Assembly (NCBI RefSeq): GCF_002237655.1
Contig: NZ_NOKT01000011.1
Span: 124,001 to 188,000 of the forward strand
Direction of reading: 5' to 3'
Origin: Streptomyces sp. XY006
Lineage (GTDB): Bacteria > Actinomycetota > Actinomycetes > Streptomycetales > Streptomycetaceae
Length of the DNA stretch: 64,000 nt
A program made the position numbers and the translations under genes. The notes below the pieces were generated by a model. The model saw nothing but the letters and a program-made list of their open reading frames with translations, was not told where the DNA came from and ran no database searches. Shown piece by piece: positions 8,322 to 18,248 of the stretch; positions within the stretch are counted from its first letter, which is position 1, and each line of letters begins with the position of its first letter.

Positions 8322-9563
8322 TCACGGCACCGGCCGGTCCAGCGCTGCCAGGACCGGTGCCACGCCGTCCTCCTCGGCCAGCCGCCGGGACAGCTCGCGG
8401 GCGCGGGCGCGGTGGTGCGGGTCGTCCGTGGCGCGGCGCAGGGCGGAGGGGAGGGCGCCGGCGCCGAGGCGCCGCAGCGGGACCGCGCACGGCGCGGTGC
8501 CCAGGGCCACCAGACGCGCCGCCCAGAAGCCGCCGTCGAACTGCACCGGCACCGGCACGGTCGGGACGCCCGCGCGCAGGACGGCGGCCGTGGTGCCGGC
8601 GCCCGCGTGGTGCACCACAGCGGCCGTGCGGGGAAACAGCAGGTTGTGCGGCACGTCCCCGACGGTGAGCACGTCGTCGGTCCGGGCGGCGAGACCGGCC
8701 CAGCCCCGCTGGATCACCCCGCGCAGCCCCGCCGTGCGCAGGGCACGCACGAGTTCGGCGCTGACCTTCTCGGGGTCCGGCACCGTGGCGCTGCCCAGCC
8801 CGATGAACACCGGCGGGGGCCCGGCGGCGAGGAACTCCTCCAGTTCCGCGGGCAGTCGGCGGGTGTCGTGCGGCCACCAGTACCCGGCCATGTCCAGTCC
8901 GGGCCGCCAGTCCCGGGGGCGGGGCACGACCAGTTCGCTGAACCCGTGCAGCACGGGCCAGTGGGCCCGCTCATGGGTCCGGCGGAGCGCGGCCGGGCCG
9001 CGCAGGCGCATGCCGTGCCGGGTGCGCAGCCGGCCCACGGCCCGGGTGTAGACGCGGTCGACGGCGGCGGTGACGGCCCGTCCGCCCAGGTGGTTGGCCA
9101 CGGTGCCGAGCGAGCGCCCGCCCAGCATGGGGGCGCCGAACTCCCGTGTCGGGTGCTGGGGTTGCAGGAACAGGCCGAGGCTGGGCAGCCGGAGCCCGTC
9201 GGCGATGGCGCTGCCCAGGGGGGCCACGGCGCCCGCGGCCAGGACGACGTCGGCGCCCCGGGCCGCCTCGACGAGGGCGTCGGTCATCTCCTCCGCCGCC
9301 GACCGGGCCATCGCCGCCGCGCGCAGCAGCTTGCCGAGCCCGGTGGTGCTGGCGTGCAGACCGCGGCCGCGACCGGAGTGGGACAGGGCGTGCGGGTCGA
9401 CCGGCGTCGGGTGGAACCGCACCCCCGATCCCTCGGTCAGGGGAGCGAAACGGGCGTGGGTGGCGAGCGTGACCTCGTGACCGCCCCGCACCAGCCCCGC
9501 GCCCAGCCCGGTGTACGGGGCCACGTCGCCGCGCGATCCCGCCGTCATGATCACCACTCGCAT
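8322..9563 (-). CDS. Glycosyltransferase, sterol/macrolide glucosyltransferase type (GT1)
   Basis: A 413-residue GT-B enzyme starting at ATG 9563 (MRVVIMTAGSRGDVAPY). The N-terminal acceptor domain has the signature TAGSRGDVAPYTGLG, and the C-terminal nucleotide-sugar domain has VFIGLGSATVPDP and HHAGAGTTAAVLRAGVPTV with PVQFDGGFWA, typical of UDP-glucose:sterol glucosyltransferases and macrolide-inactivating enzymes. It transfers a sugar from UDP-sugar to a hydrophobic aglycone. No polyketide or terpene gene lies nearby, so resistance or detoxification is as likely as biosynthesis. Its promoter region contains three 38-bp direct repeats. Confidence 0.88.
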   Translation of the reverse strand: MRVVIMTAGSRGDVAPYTGLGAGLVRGGHEVTLATHARFAPLTEGSGVRFHPTPVDPHALSHSGRGRGLHASTTGLGKLLRAAAMARSAAEEMTDALVEAARGADVVLAAGAVAPLGSAIADGLRLPSLGLFLQPQHPTREFGAPMLGGRSLGTVANHLGGRAVTAAVDRVYTRAVGRLRTRHGMRLRGPAALRRTHERAHWPVLHGFSELVVPRPRDWRPGLDMAGYWWPHDTRRLPAELEEFLAAGPPPVFIGLGSATVPDPEKVSAELVRALRTAGLRGVIQRGWAGLAARTDDVLTVGDVPHNLLFPRTAAVVHHAGAGTTAAVLRAGVPTVPVPVQFDGGFWAARLVALGTAPCAVPLRRLGAGALPSALRRATDDPHHRARARELSRRLAEEDGVAPVLAALDRPVP

Positions 9564-9654
9564 GGTCCCAGTCTGGACCGGCGGACCGGACGACACGCGG
9601 TCCCTGCCGGTACGTGGACGAAAATCGCCGGTGCAGGTGACGGCCCGGACGCGC

Positions 9655-9768
9655 CGTTCACCCCGGGCCGGACCGGCCGGTGCCGCAGGCGGCGCTCACC
9701 CCGGGCCGGACCGGTGCGTGCCGCAGGCGGCGCTCACCCCGGGCCGGACCGGCCCGTGCCGGAGGCGG
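9655..9768. repeat. Three tandem 38-bp direct repeats
   Basis: Copies at 9655-9692, 9693-9730 and 9731-9768 share the core CACCCCGGGCCGGACCGG and end in GCCG(C/G)AGGCGG. The third copy overlaps the last codons of the HEAT-repeat gene, so the repeat has probably grown outward from that gene end into the space upstream of the glycosyltransferase. Confidence 0.8.
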
Positions 9769-11228
9769 CGAGCAGGTCCGTGGCCGCTGCGCGCAGGCGG
9801 GGTGAGGGGTCGCCGGTGAGGGCCGTCAGCCGGTCCCTGTGGTGCTCGGGGCCCGGTGGCCAGGATCCGTTGGCGTCCACCCAGCGCCTCAGTCCGAGCA
9901 CGGCTTCGTACCGGACCGGCTCGTGCGGGTCGTCCAGGAACCGCAGGAATCGCCGTACGTCCTGCCGGGCGTGTTCGTCGGTGGCGTCGTCGCCGTCGAG
10001 GAGCGACAGCGCGGCGGCCCGGACCTCACCGGAGTCGGTCGTGTCCGCCAGGTGCCGTACGGCGGGGAGGGCCTGGGTGAGGCCCCAGAGCGCGTTGCGG
10101 GTGCGCCAGACGTGCCGGGGGTCGACCGCCAGGTGGGCCGCGAGGGCCCGGGCCACCGGGTGGCGCTCCCACAGGCGCAGGCCGTTCTCGACGAGATGCT
10201 CCAGTCCGTCGAGGACGCCGGCACGCAGGTCGTCGTCGGGGTCGTCCAGGAGGGGCAGCAGCAGCCACACCGCGTCCCACCGGCCGCCGGCCCCGATCGC
10301 CGTGGCGCAGGCGGCCCGGGCGCGGCCGGGGACCGTCCGGTCGGCCAGGGCGGTGCGCAGGTGCGTGGCGGCGGCGTTCGTGCCCAGAACGCCCAGCAGC
10401 CGCGCGGCCGGAGGCCCGGCGATCGGGTCGCGCAGCCACGGCACCGCCGCGTCGCACAGGCGCCCGTCGGCCCGATCGCCGAGGCCGCGCAGCAGGACGG
10501 CGGCGGCCTCGGGGTCCCGCTCGGTCCGCAGCGCTTCCGCCAGTCGGTCCTGCACCTGGGGCTGTTCCACGCGGAGCAAGCGCCGGGCGGCCTGGAGGCG
10601 CACCCGCGGGTGCGGATCGCGCAGGCCGTCGAGCAGCGCGTCGACAAGCCGCTCGGTGCACTGCCGCGGCAGTTCCTCCAGCGCGCGGGCGCGGGCGGCA
10701 CCGGCGCCCTCGCGGGCCGTACGGATCACCTCCGTGCGCACCGCCTCGTCGTCCTTGCAGACGTACAGCAGAGTCCGGGCCCGTCCCCACACGGAAGGGT
10801 CCGGGTCGCCGAGCAGAGCCGTGAGGGCCGTGGCGTCCCCCGGGACGCCCAGGGCGGCCAGTGCCTCCAGGGCGACGATCCGCACGTGGCGGTCCGGGTC
10901 GGACAGCAGCCGGGCGAAGGCCTCGACGACCGGCGGGTCGTCGAGCCCGAGCCGGGTCGCGGCCACACAGGCCCTGCTCCGCACGCCGGGATCGGCGTCG
11001 CCCATGAGGGACGGCAGGACCTCGCGGCCGGCCTCCGGGACGCCGAGCCGGCCCAGGGCACGGGCGGCGGCCGCGCGTACGGAGGGCTCGGGGTCGGCGG
11101 CCGCCCCGGTGAGGACGGGAGCGTGTACCGCCCCGCCCCTTCTCCCCAGACCCTTCAGCGCGGCGCCGCTCCGGCTCCGGCGCCGCCGACTCCCGCACGA
11201 AGAAAGCGATCTGATGGTCCACCCCCAT
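9734..11228 (-). CDS. HEAT-repeat protein with probable 5' frameshift
   Basis: The body (about residues 15-480) is a run of HEAT/PBS-type helical repeats with recurring DPxPxVRxxAARALGxLG motifs, an alpha-solenoid for protein binding. The only start with a good ribosome site is ATG 11228 (GGGAGG five bases upstream), opening MGVDHQIAFFVRES, but this frame must shift by +1 near 11155-11185 to enter the HEAT frame at GAALKGLGRRGG. The HEAT frame itself has no usable start in this area. Either the gene is frameshifted, the assembly has a one-base error in a CGG/CCG-rich stretch, or the shift is real. Function unknown; other HEAT proteins act as lyases or scaffolds. Confidence 0.7.
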
Positions 11229-11357
11229 GGACACCTCCCGGCTAGGAAGACCGCCGAGCCCGGGGAAGGTTGCCCCCCCGACGGGTCAACCACGCGTCGG
11301 ACCGCGCCTGTTGGGCAGGGAGTGGATACAGGTTCCCTCGTGTGACCGGAGGTACGG

Positions 11358-12221
11358 ATGGACATCGGCATTGGTCTTCCCAACACGGTTCCCGGCACCG
11401 AAGGCCGGGTGCTCGTGGAGTGGGCGCGGCGGGCCGAGGAGGCCGGGTTCAGCACGCTCGGGACGATCGGACGGCTGGTCTACCCGGGCTACGAGGAGCT
11501 GGTCGCGCTGAGTGCGGCCGCGGCCGTGACCAGCAGGATCCGGCTGACGACGAGTGTGCTGCTGGGGCCGCTGTACACGAACGCCGCGCTGCTGGCGAAG
11601 CAGGCGGCCTCCGTCGACCGGCTGTCCGGGGGACGTTTCGTGCTCGGCGTGGGACTGGGCGGACGCGACGACGACTTCGCGGCGAGCGGCCTGCCGACCG
11701 GGGCCCGGGGGCGCCGGCTGGAGGAGCAGCTGGTGGAGCTGAAGCGGGTCTGGGCGGGCGAGGAGCGAGGGTTCGCCGGTGCGATCGGGCCCGAGCCCGT
11801 GCGTGAGGGAGGGCCCGAGCTCATTCTGGGCGGCGCGACCGAGGCGAGTTTCCGGCGGGTGGCCCGGCTGGGCGACGGCTGGATCATGGGCGGCGGCACG
11901 CCGGACACGTTCGCCCGGGCCGCGGCCGGCGTCGACACCGCGTGGCAGGAAGCGGGACGTACGGGTACGCCCCGCAAGCTGGCGCTGGCCTACTTCGCGC
12001 TGGGCCCGGACGCCCGGGCCCACGCGGACGGCTACCTCGGGGACTACTACGGGTTCCTCGGTGATGCCGCGGCGCAGGTCGCGGCCGGTGCGGCGGTGAC
12101 CGCGGAGATGGCCGCGTCCTACGCCGAGGCGTTCGCCGAAGCCGGCTGCGACGAGCTGATCTTCGTCCCGGCTGCGTCGGATCCGCGGCAGGTCGAGTGG
12201 CTCGCCGAGGCGACGCGCTGA
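11358..12221 (+). CDS. LLM-class flavin-dependent oxidoreductase
   Basis: A 287-residue luciferase-like TIM barrel starting at ATG 11358 behind CCGGAGG. Family marks are IGIGLPNTVPGTEG at the N-terminus, RIRLTTSVLLGPLY, LSGGRFVLGVGLGGRDDDF and the later LGDGWIMGGGTPD. Streptomyces LLM proteins usually use F420 or FMN to oxidise or reduce organic substrates; no fully diagnostic cofactor residue can be assigned by eye. It is divergent from the HEAT-repeat gene and convergent with the NADAR-domain gene, with 13 nt between stops. Confidence 0.9.
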   Translation: MDIGIGLPNTVPGTEGRVLVEWARRAEEAGFSTLGTIGRLVYPGYEELVALSAAAAVTSRIRLTTSVLLGPLYTNAALLAKQAASVDRLSGGRFVLGVGLGGRDDDFAASGLPTGARGRRLEEQLVELKRVWAGEERGFAGAIGPEPVREGGPELILGGATEASFRRVARLGDGWIMGGGTPDTFARAAAGVDTAWQEAGRTGTPRKLALAYFALGPDARAHADGYLGDYYGFLGDAAAQVAAGAAVTAEMAASYAEAFAEAGCDELIFVPAASDPRQVEWLAEATR

Positions 12222-12234
12222 GCCGCCGGCCGTT

Positions 12235-13353
12235 CTAGACGGACGGTGTGATCCCCGCCTGCTCGGCGTGGAGTTCGGAGCGGACGACCTCAAGGAGGCG
12301 GCCGGTCCAGTTGCGGCCCCGGCCGCCGTTGTCGCCCCAGTGGCCGGAGTCGTCGTCGTAGACGAGGGTCGCGTCGGCCGTGTCCAGCAGGACGCGCGCG
12401 AGGGCCGGGTGCTGGGTGAACTTGGCCCTCAGCAGAGCGGTCATGACCGCGGTCCGGGCCTGTTCCCACCCCTCGCGCCGGGGTGCGCCGACCGCCGTGT
12501 TGCGTGCGGCGAACGCCGTGTCCGCGTCCCGGGCGGCGGCCCGGGCCACGGGGTCGGCGGTGGACAGGGCCCAGTACGCGTGGGCGACCGAGGGGTAGGT
12601 GTCGCCGTCGACCCGGACGGGCGCGGGGTAGTCGTTGCGCAAAGCCTGCTTGCCGGGGTCGTCCGAAGGCTTGAGCGGATAGCTCTGGGGGAGGTGGATC
12701 GCGGGCGCCATCGGGGTCGCCGGCCCGTCCGCCGGGACGCGTGCGGGGCGTTCGGCCAGCCACCTGGCCCGCTCCTCGAAGTAGGCGACCGCCTCGTCGT
12801 ACTCCTCTTGGTCGACGGTTTCCCCGGGCAGCGCTTCCAGTTCGCCGCCGGGGCCGGTCACCAGGACGAGGAGCGGCTCGTCCTTGCGGTCCATGTCGCC
12901 GAGCGCGTAGTGCCGTTGGGTCTCGGGGATGGCGTAGTAGGCGGCGCGGGCGGCGGCCCGGTTCTCCTCGGTCCGCTCGGCGAGGAACACGTCGACGGCG
13001 GCGAGGCAGCGGTCCGTGGAGTCCGGCCGGCCGTTGAGCTGGTCGATGGTGTCGCGGACCTCGGCCAGCAGCAGCTCGGGGGTGTGCCAGGAGTGGGGCT
13101 CGCTGAACTTCCACACGGCGAGGTCGTGGGCGGAGACCCGGGCGCCGTCCGGGAGTTCGGTGGCGACCCAGCCGCTGCGCAGCTTCCGCTCGAACTCCTC
13201 CAGGGTGACCAGGCCCCAGCAGTCGATCAGCCCGTCCGCGTAGATGAACAGGTCGGTGAGGAAGTAGTCGCCGTTGCGGATGAAGGCGTGACGCCAGGTT
13301 CCGGGGACGCGGACGCCGTCCGCCATGCGGGAGGTGATGCGGTTGCCGATCAT
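12235..13353 (-). CDS. NADAR-domain protein with uncharacterised N-terminal domain
   Basis: A 372-residue two-domain protein. Residues 20-200 form an uncharacterised domain (NGDYFLTDLFIYADGLIDCWG, FERKLRSGWVATEL) that also occurs in other Streptomyces proteins. Residues 238-360 match the NADAR/YbiA fold: SYPLKPSDD, TYPSVAHAYWAL, W339-G-D-N342 and GRNWTGRLLEVVR. NADAR enzymes cleave N-glycosidic bonds in riboflavin intermediates or remove ADP-ribose from guanine. In YbiA-like enzymes the segment reads SxEH with a catalytic glutamate; here it reads SVAH, so that glutamate appears absent and activity may differ. Single gene, no toxin partner visible. Confidence 0.8.
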   Translation of the reverse strand: MIGNRITSRMADGVRVPGTWRHAFIRNGDYFLTDLFIYADGLIDCWGLVTLEEFERKLRSGWVATELPDGARVSAHDLAVWKFSEPHSWHTPELLLAEVRDTIDQLNGRPDSTDRCLAAVDVFLAERTEENRAAARAAYYAIPETQRHYALGDMDRKDEPLLVLVTGPGGELEALPGETVDQEEYDEAVAYFEERARWLAERPARVPADGPATPMAPAIHLPQSYPLKPSDDPGKQALRNDYPAPVRVDGDTYPSVAHAYWALSTADPVARAAARDADTAFAARNTAVGAPRREGWEQARTAVMTALLRAKFTQHPALARVLLDTADATLVYDDDSGHWGDNGGRGRNWTGRLLEVVRSELHAEQAGITPSV

Positions 13354-13422
13354 TCAGGCCATTGTGTCCGTACCGGCGATCACCGCAAGGGAATTGTCGC
13401 CCCGGGACTGCGCACACCTGGA

Positions 13423-13463
13423 GAGCCGGGTCCTCCGTCACGGCTCGGCGGAGGACCCGGCTC
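13423..13463 (-). terminator. Terminator of the secreted serine protease gene
   Basis: Perfect 15-bp arms (GAGCCGGGTCCTCCG at 13423-13437 and its complement at 13449-13463) with an 11-nt loop, 16 nt past the stop of the protease gene at 13479 and before the NADAR gene start region. Confidence 0.85.
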
Positions 13464-13478
13464 CCGGTGCGCGGTGGC

Positions 13479-14483
13479 TCAGGAGGACTGGGCGCTCTGG
13501 TACAGGTTCTGGGCGTCGGCCCCGAAGTACGGGCCGTACATCGCGTTGGGCAGGAAGTTGTACTTGAAGCTGTTCACCGACGACTGCAGGCCGGTGCCGG
13601 TGGCCTCGTCGAACTGGGTGAACCACGGGCCGCCGCTGGAGCCGCCGGTCATGTTGCAGGTCAGGCCGTGGTCGCTGGACAGCAGGAAGTCGCGGAAGGT
13701 GGTGCCGCTGCAGTAGATGAACTTCTCGCCGTCGTAGGGAGCGGCGGCCGGGAAGCCGAAGGAGTACATGGCCTTGTTGTAGCCGGTGTTGAAGGCCAGG
13801 CCCTGGCCGCCGACCACGTCGGTCAGGCGCTTGCCGTCGAGCGGGGCGACGACGGCCGCGCCGATGTCGTGGTTGATGTCCTCGCTCGCCGTCCACTGCG
13901 GCGTGGAGAGGGTCTTGGCCGCCGCCCAGGTGCCGTACGGCCGCTGCCCGTCGTGGTAGCCGGGCACGAACACCCAGTTGGTGTGCCAGGCGCCCTGCAT
14001 CTTCACGCAGTGGCCGGCGGTCAGCACCGTGCTCTTGTTGGCGCTGGTGACGGCGTTGCCGGAGCAGGAGGCGGTGCGTCCCTGGTAGGTGAAGAACACC
14101 CGTCCCGCCGTCCTGGTCACCGCTCCCCCGCCGGACCAGGGGCCGCCTCCGTGCGGGAAGGCGAGGGGCCCGACGGCGGACGCGGGTGCGCTGGGTGCCA
14201 CGACGGCCGGCTTGCCCTTGCGCGGCGCCGCGGTCCGCACCTCGGAGCGGTCGACGGTCAGGACGTCGAGCGGGGTGGCCGCGCGCATCCGTTCCGGGGT
14301 CCAGAAGGCCAGGGCGCGTTGCTGCGCGGCGGGGGCCGCCACGCCCGGTTCCGGTGCGGCGCCGGCCGGTGCGGCGGTGACGCCGGTCGCGAGCAGCGCG
14401 GCGACGCCGGCGAGTGCGCCGAGGACGCCGCGGCGCACCGAGGCGGCGCCGGACGGGCGAGGGCTACGGGGTCTGCCTATCAC
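13479..14483 (-). CDS. Secreted trypsin-like (V8-type) serine protease
   Basis: A 334-residue exported protease. An Arg-rich start, hydrophobic segment (GVLGALAGVAALLATGV) and AxA sites give a signal peptide ending near residue 42; a propeptide of about 75 residues follows. The chymotrypsin-fold triad is visible as TAGHC (His158), NHDIGAAVV (Asp206) and GGSSGGPW (Ser283). The layout matches glutamyl-endopeptidase-like peptidases of Streptomyces, acting outside the cell on protein substrates. A strong terminator follows. The 271-nt upstream gap carries its promoter, which I cannot place precisely. Confidence 0.92.
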   Translation of the reverse strand: MIGRPRSPRPSGAASVRRGVLGALAGVAALLATGVTAAPAGAAPEPGVAAPAAQQRALAFWTPERMRAATPLDVLTVDRSEVRTAAPRKGKPAVVAPSAPASAVGPLAFPHGGGPWSGGGAVTRTAGRVFFTYQGRTASCSGNAVTSANKSTVLTAGHCVKMQGAWHTNWVFVPGYHDGQRPYGTWAAAKTLSTPQWTASEDINHDIGAAVVAPLDGKRLTDVVGGQGLAFNTGYNKAMYSFGFPAAAPYDGEKFIYCSGTTFRDFLLSSDHGLTCNMTGGSSGGPWFTQFDEATGTGLQSSVNSFKYNFLPNAMYGPYFGADAQNLYQSAQSS

Positions 14484-14650
14484 GCGGTCTCCTTCTGCTG
14501 TGGGGGCCGGGCGGCGGCAACCGTCGCCCGGTCAGGCAGGGGTGTCACTGCGGACAGTCAGAGGGCAGCGTGCCACCGGGAGACCGAAATGGACAGGTGC
14601 ATGTCATAACGATGGCCGAAACGTCACGCGGGCTCCGCGCGAAGCGCACA

Positions 14651-14703
14651 CGGGCGGGGCGGACGGCGGGCGGACACCGGCGGGGCGGACGGCGGGCGGA
14701 CAC
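14651..14703. repeat. Short direct repeat, two copies of about 26 bp
   Basis: GGCGGGGCGGACGGCGGGCG and following GGACAC occur twice in tandem between the SRPBCC terminator and the protease promoter region. No function visible. Confidence 0.6.
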
Positions 14704-14707
14704 GGAA

Positions 14708-14737
14708 GGACCCGGCCTCCTCGTGGAGACCGGGTCC
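14708..14737 (-). terminator. Terminator of the 14755 SRPBCC gene
   Basis: Hairpin GGACCCGG-x-CTCC / GGAG-x-CCGGGTCC with a TCGT loop, one mismatch in the stem, 18 nt past the gene end. Confidence 0.7.
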
Positions 14738-14754
14738 GTGCTGCGGCCGTGGGG

Positions 14755-15234
14755 TCAGAGAGCGGGGCCGGTGCCCCCGCCCGGCTGGATGCGGCCGCGC
14801 CAGCTGCCGGACTCGGCGCCGCGCTCCTCGATGTACTGCTTGAAGCGCTTCATGTCGCCCTTGACCCGGCGGTCGATGGTGCCCATCATGTCCGCGGCCT
14901 TCTCGGCCATCCCGCTGGGCTCGACCTCCATCACCAGCTCCACCCGCGTGTGGGTGTCGTCCACGCGCTCGAAGCGCACGGATCCGCGCTGGTTGATGTC
15001 TCCGCTGGTGGTGCGCCAGGTCACGCGCTCGTCGGGCAGCTGGTCGACGATCTCGGTGTCGAACTCGCGCCGCACGCCGGCGACCTTCGTGGTCCAGTGG
15101 TTGTGCCGGTCGTCGACCTGCCTGACCTCCTCGACGCCCTCCATGAAGTTCGGGAACTCCTCGAACTGCGTCCACTGGTTGTAGGCGGTGTGCAGGGGGA
15201 CGTCGACTTCCACGGTTTCCTTGACGGTGCTCAT
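14755..15234 (-). CDS. SRPBCC (polyketide cyclase/START-fold) protein, copy 1
   Basis: A 159-residue protein starting at ATG 15234 with GGAGG upstream. It belongs to the SRPBCC superfamily of helix-grip folds that bind hydrophobic ligands, and shares the block HTAYNQWTQFEEFPNFMEGVEEV with the paralog at 46025 (key residues N, W, Q, F). It also has RxxDTEIVDQLPDERVTW and a Gly-rich tail. Ligand and role are unknown; actinobacterial members of this subfamily are often stress-induced, based on family knowledge. It sits alone between terminators and the zinc-ribbon gene. A GGGTACCC sequence about 80 nt upstream might be part of a SigB-like promoter, but the -35 region is weak. Confidence 0.85.
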   Translation of the reverse strand: MSTVKETVEVDVPLHTAYNQWTQFEEFPNFMEGVEEVRQVDDRHNHWTTKVAGVRREFDTEIVDQLPDERVTWRTTSGDINQRGSVRFERVDDTHTRVELVMEVEPSGMAEKAADMMGTIDRRVKGDMKRFKQYIEERGAESGSWRGRIQPGGGTGPAL

Positions 15235-15386
15235 CTGTACGCCTCCGTTTTCCACTGATCGACTGCGGGAGGCCCATCGGCCCACACAAGGGTCCGGGCT
15301 CGTGGCGGTCGGGTACCCGGGATGCCGCACTTGCCACCTCGCGGATGATCGGCGGCCGTGAGCGGGTTCGGAGGCCGGGCCGTGGT

Positions 15387-15671
15387 TCAGAACCGGTTCT
15401 GCTGCTGCGGCTGCCCGTACGGCTGACCGGGGCCGCCCGCCTCCTGGGCCTGCAGCTGCTCCGCCTGCTCCTTGGTCACCTTCTGTTCCGCGCCGCAGAA
15501 CGTGCACTGCGTCAGGTACTTCGTCGAGACGGGGAACAGCGGCACGAAGAACAGGGTGAACTTCGTGACGCGCTTGCGGAGCGTGTGCGCGGCGGGGTTG
15601 CCGCACTGGCCGCACACCAGCGTCAGTATCGCCAGCTGGTACAGGTATCCCTTGGTGCCAAAGATGATCAC
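15387..15671 (-). CDS. Zinc-ribbon membrane-associated small protein
   Basis: A 94-residue protein from GTG 15671. It has two CxxC pairs, CGQCG (about 20-24) and CTFCG (about 56-60), forming a zinc ribbon that encloses a hydrophobic segment TLFFVPLFPVSTKYL, so the ribbon may be membrane-associated. A Gln/Gly-rich C-terminus (QAQEAGGPGQPYGQPQQQNRF) follows. This arrangement matches the actinobacterial zinc-ribbon domain proteins of unknown role. It is divergent from the gene at 15828. Confidence 0.8.
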   Translation of the reverse strand: MIIFGTKGYLYQLAILTLVCGQCGNPAAHTLRKRVTKFTLFFVPLFPVSTKYLTQCTFCGAEQKVTKEQAEQLQAQEAGGPGQPYGQPQQQNRF

Positions 15672-15827
15672 GTGTCGGTCCTCCCGGGTCGGATCTTCAT
15701 CCAGTGTCCTGCATCGCGGGCCTGTGCGGCGTCCGGGCCCCTCGTTCGTGTGGAGGGCCCGGCGGGGTGTGGTCCAAGCGGGTGACGGCGGGCCGGGCGC
15801 GCCGGGGGACGCCGGTACGGTGCCGCG

Positions 15828-16322
15828 GTGACCTCGATCTCAGCAGAACCGCAGTCCGTGCCGACCGACGACCTGGGCTCCCTCGTCGTCCAGTCCTGGC
15901 GGGGCACCACCCCCGAGGGTGTCGACGTCCCCTACCTCCTGGCCTGCCCCCTCGGAGACGGCGCGAACGGTCCCGAGGCGACGGCGAAGGCCATCGAGCA
16001 GCTGCTTGAGAGCGCCGGGCTGCCCCTGGGCGAGGGGCTCGTCGACGCGACGCAGCGGCCCAGCATGCCGGTGAGCCTGCTCGTCGTGCCCGGGTCGGCC
16101 GTCCTGACCGTGCAGCACCTCAAGTCGCAGTTCGTCCCGCCGGAGACCTGGCTGGAGGCGGTGGCCGGGCTCGGTTCCGCCTACCTGATCTTCGCCACGC
16201 GCCCGTGGCCGGAGGGTGCCGAGCCCGGCGACGTCGAGACGCTGGCCGCCTTCACCTCCGACGAGGACGTCCTCACCTCGGCGGTGCACGTTTTGCTGCC
16301 CGCCCGCAGCCTGCGCGGCTGA
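15828..16322 (+). CDS. DUF5949-like Streptomyces protein, unknown function
   Basis: A 164-residue acidic cytoplasmic protein with no signal peptide or membrane helix. I assign it to the DUF5949-like family mainly from DDLGSLVVQSWRGTTPEGVDVPYLLACPLGDG, here marked by LGSLVVQSW and PYLLACPLGDG, followed by a helix (ATAKAIEQLLESAGLPLGEG) and a beta-rich C-terminal part. No catalytic motif is visible. The gene stands alone; it is divergent from the zinc-ribbon gene and ends at a bidirectional terminator facing pgm. Confidence 0.75.
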   Translation: MTSISAEPQSVPTDDLGSLVVQSWRGTTPEGVDVPYLLACPLGDGANGPEATAKAIEQLLESAGLPLGEGLVDATQRPSMPVSLLVVPGSAVLTVQHLKSQFVPPETWLEAVAGLGSAYLIFATRPWPEGAEPGDVETLAAFTSDEDVLTSAVHVLLPARSLRG

Positions 16323-16329
16323 GCCCTCA

Positions 16330-16367
16330 CCGCTGCCCGGGTCACCCGCGGATGACCCGGGCAGCGG
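16330..16367. terminator. Bidirectional terminator between 15828 and pgm
   Basis: Perfect 15-bp arms (CCGCTGCCCGGGTCA at 16330-16344, complement at 16353-16367) and an 8-nt loop, placed 8 nt after one stop and 12 nt before the other converging stop. Confidence 0.88.
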
Positions 16368-16378
16368 CGTGCCGGGGG

Positions 16379-18019
<1,641 letters not shown>

Positions 18020-18248
18020 GGGTCCGCTCCTCCACATGGGTCGATCCTTCGTGTGCGCACCCATCCTTCCCCGTCAGGGCGGTGGCGCGCACCAGGGGCG
18101 CCCCGTGGCGGCCGGATGTGCGCCATGCCACGTGCCAGGCGGCGGTGCCCGCACGTGAGAGGGCGGCGCTACGGATCACCGGGAGGTCCGGTGATGCGCC
18201 GCGCCGCCTGCTCCCTCGTGGCCGGCACGCCGTGCGTGCCGGCCGGGG

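Noticed and set aside
8322..9563. Glycosyltransferase as part of an antibiotic cluster
   Set aside because: No polyketide synthase, NRPS, terpene or resistance regulator genes flank it.
8298..11345. 1015-codon + strand open frame across the glycosyltransferase and HEAT genes
   Set aside because: It is a GC-driven antisense shadow lacking domain motifs; both genes on the minus strand show family signatures.
15313..15318. GGGTAC as a SigB-type -10 for SRPBCC copy 1
   Set aside because: The -35 at the proper distance reads GTGG instead of GNNT, so support is poor.
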